From: Gammaproteobacteria bacterium | GTDB lineage: Bacteria; Pseudomonadota; Gammaproteobacteria; Burkholderiales; Gallionellaceae | NCBI GenBank assembly: GCA_018813765.1 | Contig: JAHJBC010000007.1 | Span: 124,001-188,000, forward strand | Length of the DNA: 64,000 bases | Reading direction: 5' to 3' | Part shown: piece after piece, positions 31,294-41,671 of the stretch | Layout of the letters: the number at the start of each line of letters is the position of its first letter | Numbering within the stretch: position 1 is the first letter of the stretch | Notes under the pieces: model-generated | Databases searched by the model: none | What the model was told of the DNA's origin: nothing | Seen by the model: only the letters and a program-made list of their open reading frames with translations | Position numbers and translations under genes: made by a program

Positions 31294-33624
31294 ATGAGCG
31301 CCGTCGTCGACATCCCGGAAGAACTGCAGGCCCGCTGGCAACAGCTGGACTGCGGTTTCCCGCGCGTGGCGACGGTGTTTCCCGAATGCATGCAGGAAGC
31401 GTTGCACACGCTTTCGGCACAAGGCGTGGAAGACTATGTTGAGAACGCGCGCTTCCTCGGCAAGATGGGGCGCGGCGCGGAACCCATCCTGATCTTCCTC
31501 GAAGAGTGGCCCGCGGTGGCAAAGTTGCTCGGCGAGGAAGCCCTGTCCGATGTGATGGGAGCCGTGCAGCGCATGACCCGCTCGCCCAACGGCAAGGCCA
31601 TCGCCCCTTTCCTGCAATCTCTGCCCACGGCGGCGCGGCGCCTGCACTCGCCGCAGGCCTTCCGCGAATATCTTTCGCTGGTGCTCGACCTCATGGAACA
31701 GACCACGGGCTCGGTGCACGGCATCCACCAGACCTTCCCCAGCCCCGGCCTGCCGGAACTGCTCAAACAACTGCCGGTATTGCTCGGGCAGCTTTCCCTG
31801 GGCGGACTGAAGAACTGGATAGCCTACGGCGTGCGTTACTACAGCGACCACCCCGAGCGGCAGGAAGAATATTTCGGGCTGAGATCGGCCGATTCCAAAG
31901 CCGTGCTGCAACGCGAGCGCCACGGCACCCTGCTGGTGGACAACGAGCGCAAGCTCAACCTGTATCTGCGCGGATTGTGGCAGGACGACGACCAGTTGGT
32001 GCCCTACTCCGAAACGTTCGACGCCATGAAGAAGCCGATGCCGTATTTCGATGCGCTCGGCATCCGTCTGCCCGACGCCTATGATGATCTTCTCTCCCCT
32101 CTCCCGCAGGCGGGAGAGGGGCAGGGGGTGAGGGTCTCCACAGGAGATGCGGGAGAAAAACAACAGCGGGTCTCGGGCCTCGACCGCTATCGGGCAGCGC
32201 TGGCCCACATGGCCGCGCACCGCCGCTGGAGCAAGCCGGTGGTGGCCGACAACCTCAGCCCCTTCCAGCGCATGGCGGCGGAATGTTTCGAGGACATCCG
32301 CGTCGAACAACTGGCGATGCTGGAATATCCCGGCCTGCGCCGCATCTTCAGTGCGTTGCATCCGGTGCCGGTCGAAGACGCCTGCGACCCGGACAAACAA
32401 TCGGCAGTGCGCCATCGCTTGGCGATGGTGTCACGCGCCATGCTCGAACCGGAATGCCGCTATCGCAACCCGGACATCTGCGGCATGGCGCAGACGCTGC
32501 TCGGCCTGCTCGCGGAGAGAGAATCTTCCACACAGGAGATGACCGACCTTGCGGTGACCTTCATCGCGCGCACGCGCCGTCAGGCCGACTCATCGCCCGA
32601 CGTGTATTTCGACAACACCGAAGTGAGCTACCGCGACGACAACCGCCATATGTGGATGTTCATCGAGGAAGGCGACGAGGAAGAGGCGTTCGACAAACCG
32701 GAGCAGCCTCCGGAGGAACAGCGATCAGGCCTGCCGCCGCGCCACTATCCGGAGTGGGACTACCAGGCGCAGAGCTATCGCCCGGACTGGGTCAGCGTGT
32801 ACGAGAGCCTGCACCCCTCCGGCAATGCGGCCGACATCGACCGCCTGCTGCAGAAACATGCCGCGCTGGCCAAGCGCCTGAAGAAGATCCTCGACCTGCT
32901 CAAGCCGCAGGACAAGGTGCGCATCCGCTATCAGGAAGAAGGCAGCGAACTCGACCTCGACGTCGCCATCCGCTCGCTCATCGATTACAAGGCGGGCTGC
33001 CAGCCCGATCCGCGCATCAACATGAGCCACCGCACTGACGGGCGCAACATCGCGGTGATGCTGCTGCTCGATCTGTCCGAATCCCTGAATGAAAAGGTTG
33101 AAGGCAGCGGCCAGACCATCCTCGAACTGTCGCAGGAAGCCGTCTCGCTGCTGGGCTGGGCGGTGGAGAAGCTGGGCGATCCGCTGGCCATCGCGGGCTT
33201 CCATTCCAACACGCGCCACGACGTGCGCTACCTGCACATCAAGGGTTTCAGCGAAGGCTGGGGCGACGAGGTCAAGGCACGCCTCGCGGCGATGGAGGCG
33301 GGTTATTCCACGCGCATGGGCGCGGCGATGCGCCATGCCGCGCATTATCTGGAGAAGCAGCAGGCCGACAAGAAGCTGATGCTGGTCCTGACTGACGGCG
33401 AACCCGCCGATATCGACAGCCGCGACGGCCGCATCCTGATCGACGATGCCCGCCAGGCGGTGAAGGAACTCGACCGGCAGGGCATTTACAGTTACTGCAT
33501 CAACCTCGACCCCAAGGCCGACGAGTACGTGCAGGACATATTCGGCAAGCAGTACACCATCGTGGACAACGTGGCGCAGTTGCCGATCAAGCTGCCCGAA
33601 CTGTTCATTTCATTGACCAAATAG
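31294..33624 (+). CDS. cbbO: CbbO, VWA-domain RuBisCO activation protein
   Basis: Follows cbbQ; VWA region [17 protein letters not shown]...[14 protein letters not shown]; carries an in-frame palindromic insert at 32090-32135. Confidence 0.93.
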   Translation: MSAVVDIPEELQARWQQLDCGFPRVATVFPECMQEALHTLSAQGVEDYVENARFLGKMGRGAEPILIFLEEWPAVAKLLGEEALSDVMGAVQRMTRSPNGKAIAPFLQSLPTAARRLHSPQAFREYLSLVLDLMEQTTGSVHGIHQTFPSPGLPELLKQLPVLLGQLSLGGLKNWIAYGVRYYSDHPERQEEYFGLRSADSKAVLQRERHGTLLVDNERKLNLYLRGLWQDDDQLVPYSETFDAMKKPMPYFDALGIRLPDAYDDLLSPLPQAGEGQGVRVSTGDAGEKQQRVSGLDRYRAALAHMAAHRRWSKPVVADNLSPFQRMAAECFEDIRVEQLAMLEYPGLRRIFSALHPVPVEDACDPDKQSAVRHRLAMVSRAMLEPECRYRNPDICGMAQTLLGLLAERESSTQEMTDLAVTFIARTRRQADSSPDVYFDNTEVSYRDDNRHMWMFIEEGDEEEAFDKPEQPPEEQRSGLPPRHYPEWDYQAQSYRPDWVSVYESLHPSGNAADIDRLLQKHAALAKRLKKILDLLKPQDKVRIRYQEEGSELDLDVAIRSLIDYKAGCQPDPRINMSHRTDGRNIAVMLLLDLSESLNEKVEGSGQTILELSQEAVSLLGWAVEKLGDPLAIAGFHSNTRHDVRYLHIKGFSEGWGDEVKARLAAMEAGYSTRMGAAMRHAAHYLEKQQADKKLMLVLTDGEPADIDSRDGRILIDDARQAVKELDRQGIYSYCINLDPKADEYVQDIFGKQYTIVDNVAQLPIKLPELFISLTK
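32090..32135. repeat. Palindromic repeat inside cbbO
   Basis: CCCCTCTCCCGC AG GCGGGAGAGGGG, perfect 12-bp arms 32096-32107 / 32110-32121. Confidence 0.9.
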
Positions 33625-33679
33625 CCGTAGAGAGCAAAGAGTAATACCTGTAAAATCACATAGTCCAAGGAGAGCAGTA

Positions 33680-34681
33680 ATGAGCAAGAGTCTGATCCAG
33701 TTCATCATCGAAGAACAACGTCACATCCCCGGCGCCACCGGCGATTTCACCGGCCTGCTGAGCGATGTCATTTCCGCCTGCAAACAGATCGCGCACGACG
33801 TGAACAAGGGCGCGCTGATCGGCGTGCTGGGAAGCGCGGGCAGCGAGAACGTGCAGGGCGAGACCCAGAAGAAACTGGACATCATCACCAACGAAGTGTT
33901 CATCAAGGCCAACGAGTGGAGCGGCCATCTGGCGGCGATGGCTTCGGAAGAGATGGACGACATCTACCCGATACCGGCTCGATATCCCAAGGGCAAGTAC
34001 CTCATCACCTTCGACCCGCTGGACGGCTCTTCCAACATCGACGTGAACATCTCCGTCGGCACCATCTTCTCCATCCTGCGCTGCCCCGAAGGCGTGACCA
34101 ACCCGACCGCCGCCGACTTCATGCAGCCCGGCACCAAACAGGTGTGCGCGGGATATGCGCTGTACGGCCCGAACACCATGATGGTGATCACCAGCGGCCA
34201 CGGCGTGAACGGCTTCACACTCGACCGCGATGTGGGCGAGTTCTTCCTGACCCATCCGAACATGACCATCCCGGAAGACACGGCCGAGTTCGCCATCAAC
34301 ATGTCCAACCAGCGCTACTGGGAAAAGCCAGTGCAGCGTTATGTCGACGAGTGCATGAAAGGCAAGGACGGCGGCCGCGAGAAGAACTTCAACATGCGCT
34401 GGGTCGCTTCCATGGTGGCAGAAGTTCACCGCATCCTGACCCGCGGCGGCATCTTCATGTACCCGTTCGACACCAAGGACGCCACCAAGGCCGGCAAGCT
34501 GCGTTTGATGTACGAAGCGAATCCGATGTCGTTCATCGTCGAACAGGCGGGCGGCGCCAGCTCGACCGGGCGTGAGCGCATCATGGAACTGCAACCAACC
34601 GGCTTGCACCAGCGCGTGCCTGTCATTCTGGGTTCGAAGAATGAAGTTGAACGTGTAGTGGGTTATCACAAGGGAGTGTAA
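33680..34681 (+). CDS. fbp: Fructose-1,6-bisphosphatase class I
   Basis: [62 protein letters not shown]. Confidence 0.97.
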   Translation: MSKSLIQFIIEEQRHIPGATGDFTGLLSDVISACKQIAHDVNKGALIGVLGSAGSENVQGETQKKLDIITNEVFIKANEWSGHLAAMASEEMDDIYPIPARYPKGKYLITFDPLDGSSNIDVNISVGTIFSILRCPEGVTNPTAADFMQPGTKQVCAGYALYGPNTMMVITSGHGVNGFTLDRDVGEFFLTHPNMTIPEDTAEFAINMSNQRYWEKPVQRYVDECMKGKDGGREKNFNMRWVASMVAEVHRILTRGGIFMYPFDTKDATKAGKLRLMYEANPMSFIVEQAGGASSTGRERIMELQPTGLHQRVPVILGSKNEVERVVGYHKGV

Positions 34682-34686
34682 AAACA

Positions 34687-35181
34687 ATGTCCAAACCGCT
34701 CGTTTCCATTGTCATGGGCAGTTCGAACGATTGGGAGATCATGCAGCAGGCCGCGCGCGCGCTGCAGGATTTCGGTGTCGCCTTCGATTCGCGCGTCATC
34801 TCGGCGCACCGTTCGCCCGACCTGTTGTTCGACTACATCAAGGAAATGAGCGCGCAGGGCGTGCAATGTTTCATCGCCGGCGCGGGCGGTGCGGCGCACC
34901 TGGCTGGCGTCATCGCCGGCAAGACCGCGCTGCCGGTGCTGGGCGTGCCCATTCCCTCCAAATACCTTAAGGGCATGGATTCGTTGCTGTCCATCGTGCA
35001 GATGCCAAAAGGCATTCCGGTCGCCACCTTCGCCATCGGCGAGGCGGGCGCGGCGAATGCGGGATTGTTCGCGGTTTCCATGCTGGCGTTGAACGACAAG
35101 GCGCTGGCCGACAAGCTGGCGGCGTATCGCAAGAAACAGGCGGAGCAGATCGCAGCAACTACGCTGCCCGCATTGAGCTGA
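34687..35181 (+). CDS. purE: N5-carboxyaminoimidazole ribonucleotide mutase
   Basis: SIVMGSSNDWEIMQQAARALQDFGV, SAHRSPDLLFDY, GAGGAAHLAGVIAG. Confidence 0.97.
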   Translation: MSKPLVSIVMGSSNDWEIMQQAARALQDFGVAFDSRVISAHRSPDLLFDYIKEMSAQGVQCFIAGAGGAAHLAGVIAGKTALPVLGVPIPSKYLKGMDSLLSIVQMPKGIPVATFAIGEAGAANAGLFAVSMLALNDKALADKLAAYRKKQAEQIAATTLPALS

Positions 35182-35182
35182 G

Positions 35183-35230
35183 CTAACCCCTCCTAACCTC
35201 CCCTGACAAGGGGAAGTTAGGAGGGGTTAG
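35183..35230. repeat. Nested palindrome between purE and purC
   Basis: CTAACCCCTCCTAAC-CTCCCCTGACAAGGGGAA-GTTAGGAGGGGTTAG; perfect 15-bp outer arms. Confidence 0.9.
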
Positions 35231-35255
35231 AATTTTGAAGAACCAAGGAAACATC

Positions 35256-36140
35256 ATGTCCGCCTTACACGAATCCAACCTGACCAGCCTGAAATTCCTG
35301 CACCGTGGCAAGGTGCGCGACCTGTATGAAGTGGATGCCGACCATCTGCTCATCGTGCAGACCGACCGCCTCTCCGCCTTCGACGTGATCCTGCCCACAC
35401 CCATCCCCGGCAAGGGCGAGGTGCTCACCGCCGTGTCAAACTTCTGGTTCAAGAAACTGGCGAACGTGATCCCCAACCATCTTTCCGGTATCGACCCGGA
35501 ATCGGTGGTGAAGACAGAAGCGGAAAAGGCACAGGTGCGTGGCCGTGCCTTCGTCACCAAAAAACTGAAGCCGCTGCCCATCGAAGCCATAGTGCGCGGC
35601 TACTTGGCTGGTTCCGGCTGGAAGGACTACAAGAAGACCGGGGCTGTGTGCGGCATCCAGTTGCCTGAGGGCATGCAGGAAGCGCAGAAACTGCCCGAGC
35701 CGCTATTCACGCCTTCCACCAAGGCTGCCGCCGGGGCGCATGACGAGAACATCCCGTTCGAGGAAGCGCAGAAACTGCTGGGCGCTGACATGGCCGAGCA
35801 GGTGAAGAAGGCCACGCTGGCGCTGTACACCCAGGCCGCCGATTACGCGATCACCCGCGGCATCATCATCGCCGATACCAAGTTCGAGTTCGGTACCGAT
35901 GCGGCTGGCAAACTGTATCTCATCGACGAAGCGCTCACGCCGGATTCATCGCGCTTCTGGCCCGCCGACCAGTACAAGGTCGGCAGCAACCCGCCCAGCT
36001 TCGACAAGCAGTTCGTGCGCGACTGGCTGGAATCTTCCGGCTGGAACAAGAAGCCGCCCGCGCCGCAGGTGCCTGCCGACGTGCTGCAGAAGACCGCCGA
36101 CAAATACCGCGAAGCGCAGCGGCTGCTGACGGGGGCATGA
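35256..36140 (+). CDS. purC: SAICAR synthetase
   Basis: [39 protein letters not shown]. Confidence 0.97.
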   Translation: MSALHESNLTSLKFLHRGKVRDLYEVDADHLLIVQTDRLSAFDVILPTPIPGKGEVLTAVSNFWFKKLANVIPNHLSGIDPESVVKTEAEKAQVRGRAFVTKKLKPLPIEAIVRGYLAGSGWKDYKKTGAVCGIQLPEGMQEAQKLPEPLFTPSTKAAAGAHDENIPFEEAQKLLGADMAEQVKKATLALYTQAADYAITRGIIIADTKFEFGTDAAGKLYLIDEALTPDSSRFWPADQYKVGSNPPSFDKQFVRDWLESSGWNKKPPAPQVPADVLQKTADKYREAQRLLTGA

Positions 36141-36769
36141 AGTCCGTCGAAAACCTCGTCGAGGGATTCAAACGTTTTCGCGGGCAGCATTTCGAAAGCC
36201 ACGACAACCTCTACCGGCAACTGGTGAACCAGGGGCAGACGCCCAGGATACTGGTGGTCGCCTGCTGCGATTCACGCGTCGATCCGGCGCTGGTGTTCGA
36301 TTGCGATCCCGGCGACCTGTTCGTTATCCGCAACGTCGCCAACCTGGTGCCGCCACTGGAAGATCATCACGGCCACCACGGCACCACCGCCGCTATCGAA
36401 TACGGCGTAAATCTCCTCGGCGTCAGGCACATCATCGTGCTGGGTCATGCGCATTGCGGCGGCATCAACGCCCTGGTCAGGGCTGGTGGCGTTTGCGCCC
36501 AAGGGTCATATATCGACGACTGGATGTGCCTGGCGGAAAGCGCACGTACCGAGGTGATGGCGGAATTGCCTCATGCGCCGCTGGCAGAGAAGGTACACGC
36601 CTGCGAGCAGCGCTCCATACTGGTCTCGCTGGGTAACCTGGTGACATTTCCGTGGATACGCGAACGCGTGGAGAATGGTTCGCTGGCACTGCATGGCTGG
36701 TACTTCGACATCGAACGCGGGCAGTTGCTGCGCTATGACGCCGCTGCCCGCGACTTTGTGGCTCTTTGA
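36137..36769 (+). CDS. Beta-class carbonic anhydrase
   Basis: [37 protein letters not shown] overlap with purC stop. Confidence 0.95.
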   Translation: MKSVENLVEGFKRFRGQHFESHDNLYRQLVNQGQTPRILVVACCDSRVDPALVFDCDPGDLFVIRNVANLVPPLEDHHGHHGTTAAIEYGVNLLGVRHIIVLGHAHCGGINALVRAGGVCAQGSYIDDWMCLAESARTEVMAELPHAPLAEKVHACEQRSILVSLGNLVTFPWIRERVENGSLALHGWYFDIERGQLLRYDAAARDFVAL

Positions 36770-37387
36770 CTATTGCGCCGGAGGGGGGGCGAAACCCTTC
36801 AACTCGCGATAACGTTGCTTGTCCGCCGCGTAGCGCGCTTTCACCGCTTCCATCTCCTGCTTGCTGTTCTCCAATTCCATTTTACGCTTGGCGACCAGCG
36901 CCTCGCCTTCGGCAATATCCGATGTCAGTGAAGCCGGGATCTTGCGTCCCTTTTTGGTGAACTCTTCCTGCTCCTTGTGCAGATCGGCCAGCGTCGTTTC
37001 GGCCGACTTCAGTAGGGTGGTATAGCTGTTGACGCGCGCCTCCACCTGCAACAGGTTGCGGTCGCGCGCGAGATCGATCTCCTTCTCGTTGCTGTAGGTG
37101 TTGAGCAGTGCATTGTCGCGGCGTTCGACCTCTTTGGCGGCCCGGATTTCTTCAGGGCTTCCCTGCGGAGCAGCTTTCATTTTGGGGTCGAAAGTAGCAT
37201 CGCGGTCCTTGATACGTCCCTTGTCCAGCGTCTGGGTGTCGCGGTTGGCATACTCGGGCGGGATGGTCTCGCCGTAATGGGTGGTGCCTTTGTCGTCCAC
37301 CCACTTGTACAACTTGGCCTCGGCGTTCACGGAAAGCATGGCCGCACACAACGCTGCCGCACCAATCAAAATCCTGGAATCGATCAT
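36770..37387 (-). CDS. DUF4124-domain periplasmic protein
   Basis: Signal peptide, KLYKWVDDKGTTHYGETIPPEYAN. Confidence 0.85.
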   Translation of the reverse strand: MIDSRILIGAAALCAAMLSVNAEAKLYKWVDDKGTTHYGETIPPEYANRDTQTLDKGRIKDRDATFDPKMKAAPQGSPEEIRAAKEVERRDNALLNTYSNEKEIDLARDRNLLQVEARVNSYTTLLKSAETTLADLHKEQEEFTKKGRKIPASLTSDIAEGEALVAKRKMELENSKQEMEAVKARYAADKQRYRELKGFAPPPAQ

Positions 37388-38028
37388 TATTTCACTCCGT
37401 AACGGTCACGATAAGTTTGCACCGCATGCAGATTCTGCACCAGTTCAGCCTGCCCCTGCAAATAAGCCAGCAGGTCATCCAGCGCTGCGATTGATATAAC
37501 GGGCAACCCGTAATCGCGGTTGACCTCCTGCACCGCCGACAACTCGCCCTGCCCGCGTTCCATACGATCCAGCGCGATCACCACGCCGCACGGTGTGGCA
37601 CCGGCCGCGCGGATAAGTTCGATGGATTCGCGCACCGAGGTGCCGGCCGAGATCACATCGTCGATGATCAGCACCTTGCCCTGCAGCTTCGCGCCCACCG
37701 TGTTGCCGCCCTCGCCGTGGTCCTTGGCCTCTTTACGGTTGAAGCAATACGGCACGTTGCGACCCTGCTCCGCCAGCGCGATGGAAGTACCCGCTACCAG
37801 CGGGATGCCCTTGTAGGCTGGGCCGAACAGCATATCGAACTCAACACCCGAGGCGAGGATGGCCTGTGCATAGAACTGGCACAGCTCGCGCAAGGCAGCG
37901 CCGTCCTGGAACAACCCGGAATTAAAGAAATAAGGTGACAGACGACCTGCCTTGGTCTGGAATTCGCCGAAGCGCAATACATTTTGCGCGACGGCGAAAC
38001 GGATGAAATCCTGGCGGTAAGCGTGCAT
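37387..38028 (-). CDS. pyrE: Orotate phosphoribosyltransferase
   Basis: [59 protein letters not shown]. Confidence 0.96.
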   Translation of the reverse strand: MHAYRQDFIRFAVAQNVLRFGEFQTKAGRLSPYFFNSGLFQDGAALRELCQFYAQAILASGVEFDMLFGPAYKGIPLVAGTSIALAEQGRNVPYCFNRKEAKDHGEGGNTVGAKLQGKVLIIDDVISAGTSVRESIELIRAAGATPCGVVIALDRMERGQGELSAVQEVNRDYGLPVISIAALDDLLAYLQGQAELVQNLHAVQTYRDRYGVK

Positions 38029-38058
38029 GGAATCCTCAAACAGCGACTGAATGTTGAT

Positions 38059-38180
38059 GCCGTCATTCCGGCCCTTCGGCAGGCTCAGGATAAACTGACC
38101 TGCGGTCAGGCCGGAATCCAGCAAGACAAAAATGCATTTTATTTAGAACCACTGGATTCCGGCCTTCGCCGGAATGACGA
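38059..38180. repeat. Paired GTCATTCCGGC...GCCGGAATCCAG repeats; left copy interrupted by a second repeat type
   Basis: GCCGTCATTCCGGC | CCTTCGGCAGGCTCAGGATAAACTGACCTGCGGTCA | GGCCGGAATCCAG ... CTGGATTCCGGCCTTCGCCGGAATGACG. Confidence 0.75.
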
Positions 38181-38242
38181 AGTCGAGAAGCTTCATGGAG
38201 CGCGCCCATTATAATGCGCGGGCATATTCAACGAGAGACAAC

Positions 38243-39010
38243 ATGAGAATCATCACCCTCAACTTCAACGGTATCCGCTCAGCCTATAACAAAGGCTTCC
38301 TGAAATGGTTCGGCAAGCAGGATGCCGACATCCTCTGCGTGCAGGAACTCAAGGCCCAGCTGCCGGACATGACTCCGGACATGCTCTCCCCGCACGGCTA
38401 CCACGGCTATTTCCACTATGCCGAGAAGAAGGGTTACAGCGGCGTCGGCATCTACAGCAAGGCCAAGCCGGACAAGGTCATCGTCGGCCTCGGCATCCCC
38501 GAGTTCGACGCCGAAGGCCGCTACATCGAAGCGCAGTTCGGCAATCTCAGCGTGGTGTCGCTCTACCTGCCCTCCGGCTCCAGCGGCGAAGAACGCCAGG
38601 CCGTGAAATTCAAGTTCCTCGATGCTTTCATGCAGCATATGCAGCAACTCTTCAATAGCGGTCGCGACATCATCGTCTGCGGCGACTGGAACATCGCCCA
38701 CACCGAAAAGGACCTGAAGAACTGGAAAGGCAACAGGAAGAACTCCGGCTTCCTGCCCGAAGAACGCGCCTGGCTCACCCAACTGTTCAACGAAGTCGGT
38801 TTCGTCGACGTGTTCCGCAAACTGCATCCCGAGCTCGAAGCCTACACTTGGTGGTCGAATCGTGGACAGGCCTGGGCAAAGGACGTGGGCTGGCGGCTGG
38901 ACTACCATGCCGTCACGCCGGGCATGGCGGAGAAGGCCATATCCACAGGCATCTACAAGGAACAGCGCTTCAGCGACCATGCGCCGTTCATGGTGGATTA
39001 CGCAGACTAG
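38243..39010 (+). CDS. xthA: Exodeoxyribonuclease III
   Basis: MRIITLNFNGIRSAYNKGFLKWF, CVQELKAQ, VCGDWNIAHTEKDLKNWKGN, RLDYHAVTPG. Confidence 0.93.
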   Translation: MRIITLNFNGIRSAYNKGFLKWFGKQDADILCVQELKAQLPDMTPDMLSPHGYHGYFHYAEKKGYSGVGIYSKAKPDKVIVGLGIPEFDAEGRYIEAQFGNLSVVSLYLPSGSSGEERQAVKFKFLDAFMQHMQQLFNSGRDIIVCGDWNIAHTEKDLKNWKGNRKNSGFLPEERAWLTQLFNEVGFVDVFRKLHPELEAYTWWSNRGQAWAKDVGWRLDYHAVTPGMAEKAISTGIYKEQRFSDHAPFMVDYAD

Positions 39011-39016
39011 AAAAAT

Positions 39017-39135
39017 CCCGTCATTCCGGCGCAGGCCGGAATCCAGTGAGGTTTCAAATATGCTTTTGAAGTTGTCCTTGATGCGCAAGGGCCAATTTAA
39101 CTGACTGTATCCCGGCCTGCGCCGGGATGACGGGA
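39017..39135. repeat. Inverted pair of ATTCCGG(N)CCGGAAT repeats
   Basis: CCCGTCATTCCGGCGCAGGCCGGAATCCAGT ... CTGTATCCCGGCCTGCGCCGGGATGACGGGA. Confidence 0.85.
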
Positions 39136-39143
39136 GACGTGAA

Positions 39144-39755
39144 ATGAAAGCGCTTAACGAACCTTTGATCCTGCTGATACTGGGCACAGCCCTGCTTGCC
39201 CTCACCGCCCTCCACCCCCACGACTACCCCACCTGGTGGATGGAAGTCGCACCCATCTTCGTCGCCGTCCCCATCCTCGTCGCCACCCACAAGAACTACA
39301 CCCTCACCCCGTTGCTCTACCGCCTGCTGTTCCTGCACGCCCTCATCCTCATGGTCGGGGGCCACTACACCTACGCCGAAGTGCCGTTGGGCTACTGGAT
39401 GCAGGACTGGTTCGGCTTCGCGCGCAACAACTACGACAAGATCGGCCATCTCGCCCAAGGCTTCATCCCCGCCATGCTGTTCCGCGAACTGCTGCTGCGC
39501 AGCTCACCGCTGAAGCAGGGCAAGCTGCTGTTCACGCTGGTGGCCGCCTGCTGCCTCGCGGTAAGCGCCACTTACGAACTCATCGAATGGGCGGCGGCGG
39601 AGATGATGGGCCAGGGCGCGGATGCCTTCCTCGGCACGCAGGGTTATGCATGGGATACACAGTCGGACATGTTGATGGCGTTGATCGGGGCGATGATGGC
39701 GCAGGTGTTGCTGGGGAAGGTGCAGGCCAAGCAGCTTCGAGTTAGGGTGCAGTAA
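39144..39755 (+). CDS. DUF2238 (YjdF-like) membrane protein
   Basis: VGGHYTYAEVPLGYWMQDWFGFARNNYDKIGHLAQGF, ATYELIEWAAAEMMGQGADAFLGTQGYAWDTQSDM. Confidence 0.85.
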   Translation: MKALNEPLILLILGTALLALTALHPHDYPTWWMEVAPIFVAVPILVATHKNYTLTPLLYRLLFLHALILMVGGHYTYAEVPLGYWMQDWFGFARNNYDKIGHLAQGFIPAMLFRELLLRSSPLKQGKLLFTLVAACCLAVSATYELIEWAAAEMMGQGADAFLGTQGYAWDTQSDMLMALIGAMMAQVLLGKVQAKQLRVRVQ

Positions 39756-39834
39756 CGCTCTCCTGAGCCTGTCGAAGGGCAACGGGCATGCGCCGCATGG
39801 GGAGAAAACAATCGGTGCTACGCGGGCTATTCAG

Positions 39835-40245
39835 TTAGGAATGTCTCACCCAGTTCAACCAACAGATCAATGCCCAAGCGACAGCGAACAATACAGGCAT
39901 CGCAAACCAGGGATAAAATATCTTCTCGAATAATGTCGCGCGTCGACCGATAACCATACCGCCTTTGTGCAACTCCTCAATCATGGAAAGCCTTTCGATT
40001 GCGGCAGCCCCGCCCCACAGGATAGTGGCGGTTGAAATTGCACTGAGTATTCCCAAGCCGCAAAAAACAAAAACAAGACCACGTGCATCTGTTTTATCCC
40101 ACGCGAAACCCAAAGCAGCCATCAGCAGTCCCTGAAGCGTGATAAACCATGTCAATCGATGGTTGATCAATTCGTTTTCATGTGCAATCAATTCACGCGC
40201 CACAGAGGTATCAAAATCGGATTGCGCCTTGACTGTCGTTGCCAT
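39835..40245 (-). CDS. Hypothetical membrane protein
   Basis: 136-aa ORF with 3-4 predicted TM helices. Confidence 0.6.
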   Translation of the reverse strand: MATTVKAQSDFDTSVARELIAHENELINHRLTWFITLQGLLMAALGFAWDKTDARGLVFVFCGLGILSAISTATILWGGAAAIERLSMIEELHKGGMVIGRRATLFEKIFYPWFAMPVLFAVAWALICWLNWVRHS

Positions 40246-40312
40246 AAGTATTCCCCGAATTAATAAAACCTAACAACAGCAAACTGGATATTCCTGTTTG
40301 GCTGACAAATTA

Positions 40313-41572
40313 TCAACCCAGTTCTGAGGATTGTAATTGTTTCCACGGTGCGACTTTAAGCAACAACAACATCCCCGGCACCGCCAGCACCGCACACAGT
40401 AAAAAGAACATCGTCCATCCCATCCCTTCCACCAGCCACCCCGTCGCTGCATTGGCAAACGTGCGCGGGATCGCCATCAGGCTGGTGAACAGCGCGAACT
40501 GGGTGGCGGTGTAGGCGGGGTGGGTGGTGCGGGCGATGAAGGCGACGAAGGCGACGGTGCCCAAGCCCACGCCGAGGGCTTCGAGGCCGATGACGATGGC
40601 GAGCTGGGTGCGTTCGGCGACGCCGATCTCGGCGAAGGGGCCGTGCGAGGCGAGCCAGGCGAAGCCGAAGATGGACACCACTTGCACCACGCCGAACAGC
40701 CACAGTGCGCGGTTGATGCCGATCTTCACCATCCACAATCCGCCGAGCATGCCGCCGATGATGGAGGGCCACAGGCCGGCATTCTTGGCGATGAGGCCGA
40801 TGTCGGTTTTGGAGAATCCCATGTCGAGGTAGAACGGCGTGGCCAGCGCGGTGCACATGCTGTCGCCGAGTTTGTAGAACAGCAGGAAGGCCAGCACCAG
40901 CAACGCGCTGTTCCAGCCCTGGCGCGTGATGAACTCGTGGAACGGCTCCACCACCGCTTCGCGCAGAGTCTTGGGCGGCGAGGCGCGGTGCGGCTCGGTC
41001 ACCATCAGCGTCATGGCGACGCCGGGTAGCATGAACAGCGCGGTGATGATGAACACCGTGCTCCACGGCAGGAAGTCGGCGAGGATGAGCGACAGAGAAC
41101 CGGGCACCAGCCCGGCGATGCGGTAGGCGTTGACGTGGATGGCGTTGCCCAATCCCATCTCGACATCGTTCAGCAGTTCGCGGCGGTAGGCGTCGAGCAC
41201 TATGTCCTGCGTGGCGCTCAGCACTGCAAGCAAGGTCGCGATCCAGGCAATGGCGACAAGGTCGCTGGTCGGCGAGAAACCGCCCATGACGGCGATGGTC
41301 GCGAGGAGTCCGATCTGCGTCAGCAGCATCCAGCCTCGGCGGCGACCGAGAAAAGGTATGACATAACGGTCAAGGAACGGCGACCACATGAACTTCCAGG
41401 TGTAGGGAAACTGGATCAGCGCGAACAGGCCGATGGTCTTGAGATCCACCTGCTCGCTGCGCAGCCAGGCGGGGACGAGATTGAACAGCAGGAACAGCGG
41501 CAGGCCGGAGGCGAAGCCGGTGAAGACGCAGATGAGCATGCGTTTGGTGAAGAGTTGTTGCCAGACGGTCAT
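40313..41572 (-). CDS. ampG: AmpG-family MFS transporter
   Basis: MTVWQQLFTKRMLICVFTGFASGLPLFLLFNLVPAWLRSEQVDLKTIGLFALIQFPYTWKFMWSPFLDRY; N-terminus trimmed to exclude repeat-encoded extension. Confidence 0.88.
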   Translation of the reverse strand: MTVWQQLFTKRMLICVFTGFASGLPLFLLFNLVPAWLRSEQVDLKTIGLFALIQFPYTWKFMWSPFLDRYVIPFLGRRRGWMLLTQIGLLATIAVMGGFSPTSDLVAIAWIATLLAVLSATQDIVLDAYRRELLNDVEMGLGNAIHVNAYRIAGLVPGSLSLILADFLPWSTVFIITALFMLPGVAMTLMVTEPHRASPPKTLREAVVEPFHEFITRQGWNSALLVLAFLLFYKLGDSMCTALATPFYLDMGFSKTDIGLIAKNAGLWPSIIGGMLGGLWMVKIGINRALWLFGVVQVVSIFGFAWLASHGPFAEIGVAERTQLAIVIGLEALGVGLGTVAFVAFIARTTHPAYTATQFALFTSLMAIPRTFANAATGWLVEGMGWTMFFLLCAVLAVPGMLLLLKVAPWKQLQSSELG

Positions 41573-41660
41573 GCTTACCCTCTCCCCAACCCTTCTCCCG
41601 CAAGCGGGAGAGGGGCTACAGCTTCCCTCCCCCTCCGGGAGAGGGTTAGGGTAAGGGAGC
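41573..41660. repeat. Inverted CCCTCTCCC/GGGAGAGGG repeat element upstream of ampG
   Basis: CTTACCCTCTCCCC...CTCCCGCAAGCGGGAG...GGGAGAGGGTTAGGGTAAG. Confidence 0.85.
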
Positions 41661-41671
41661 ACTCTTGAAAT

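Noticed and set aside
38029-38124. Extended PyrE N-terminus ([22 protein letters not shown]...)
   Set aside because: The extension translates the nested repeats; [11 protein letters not shown] is the likely start
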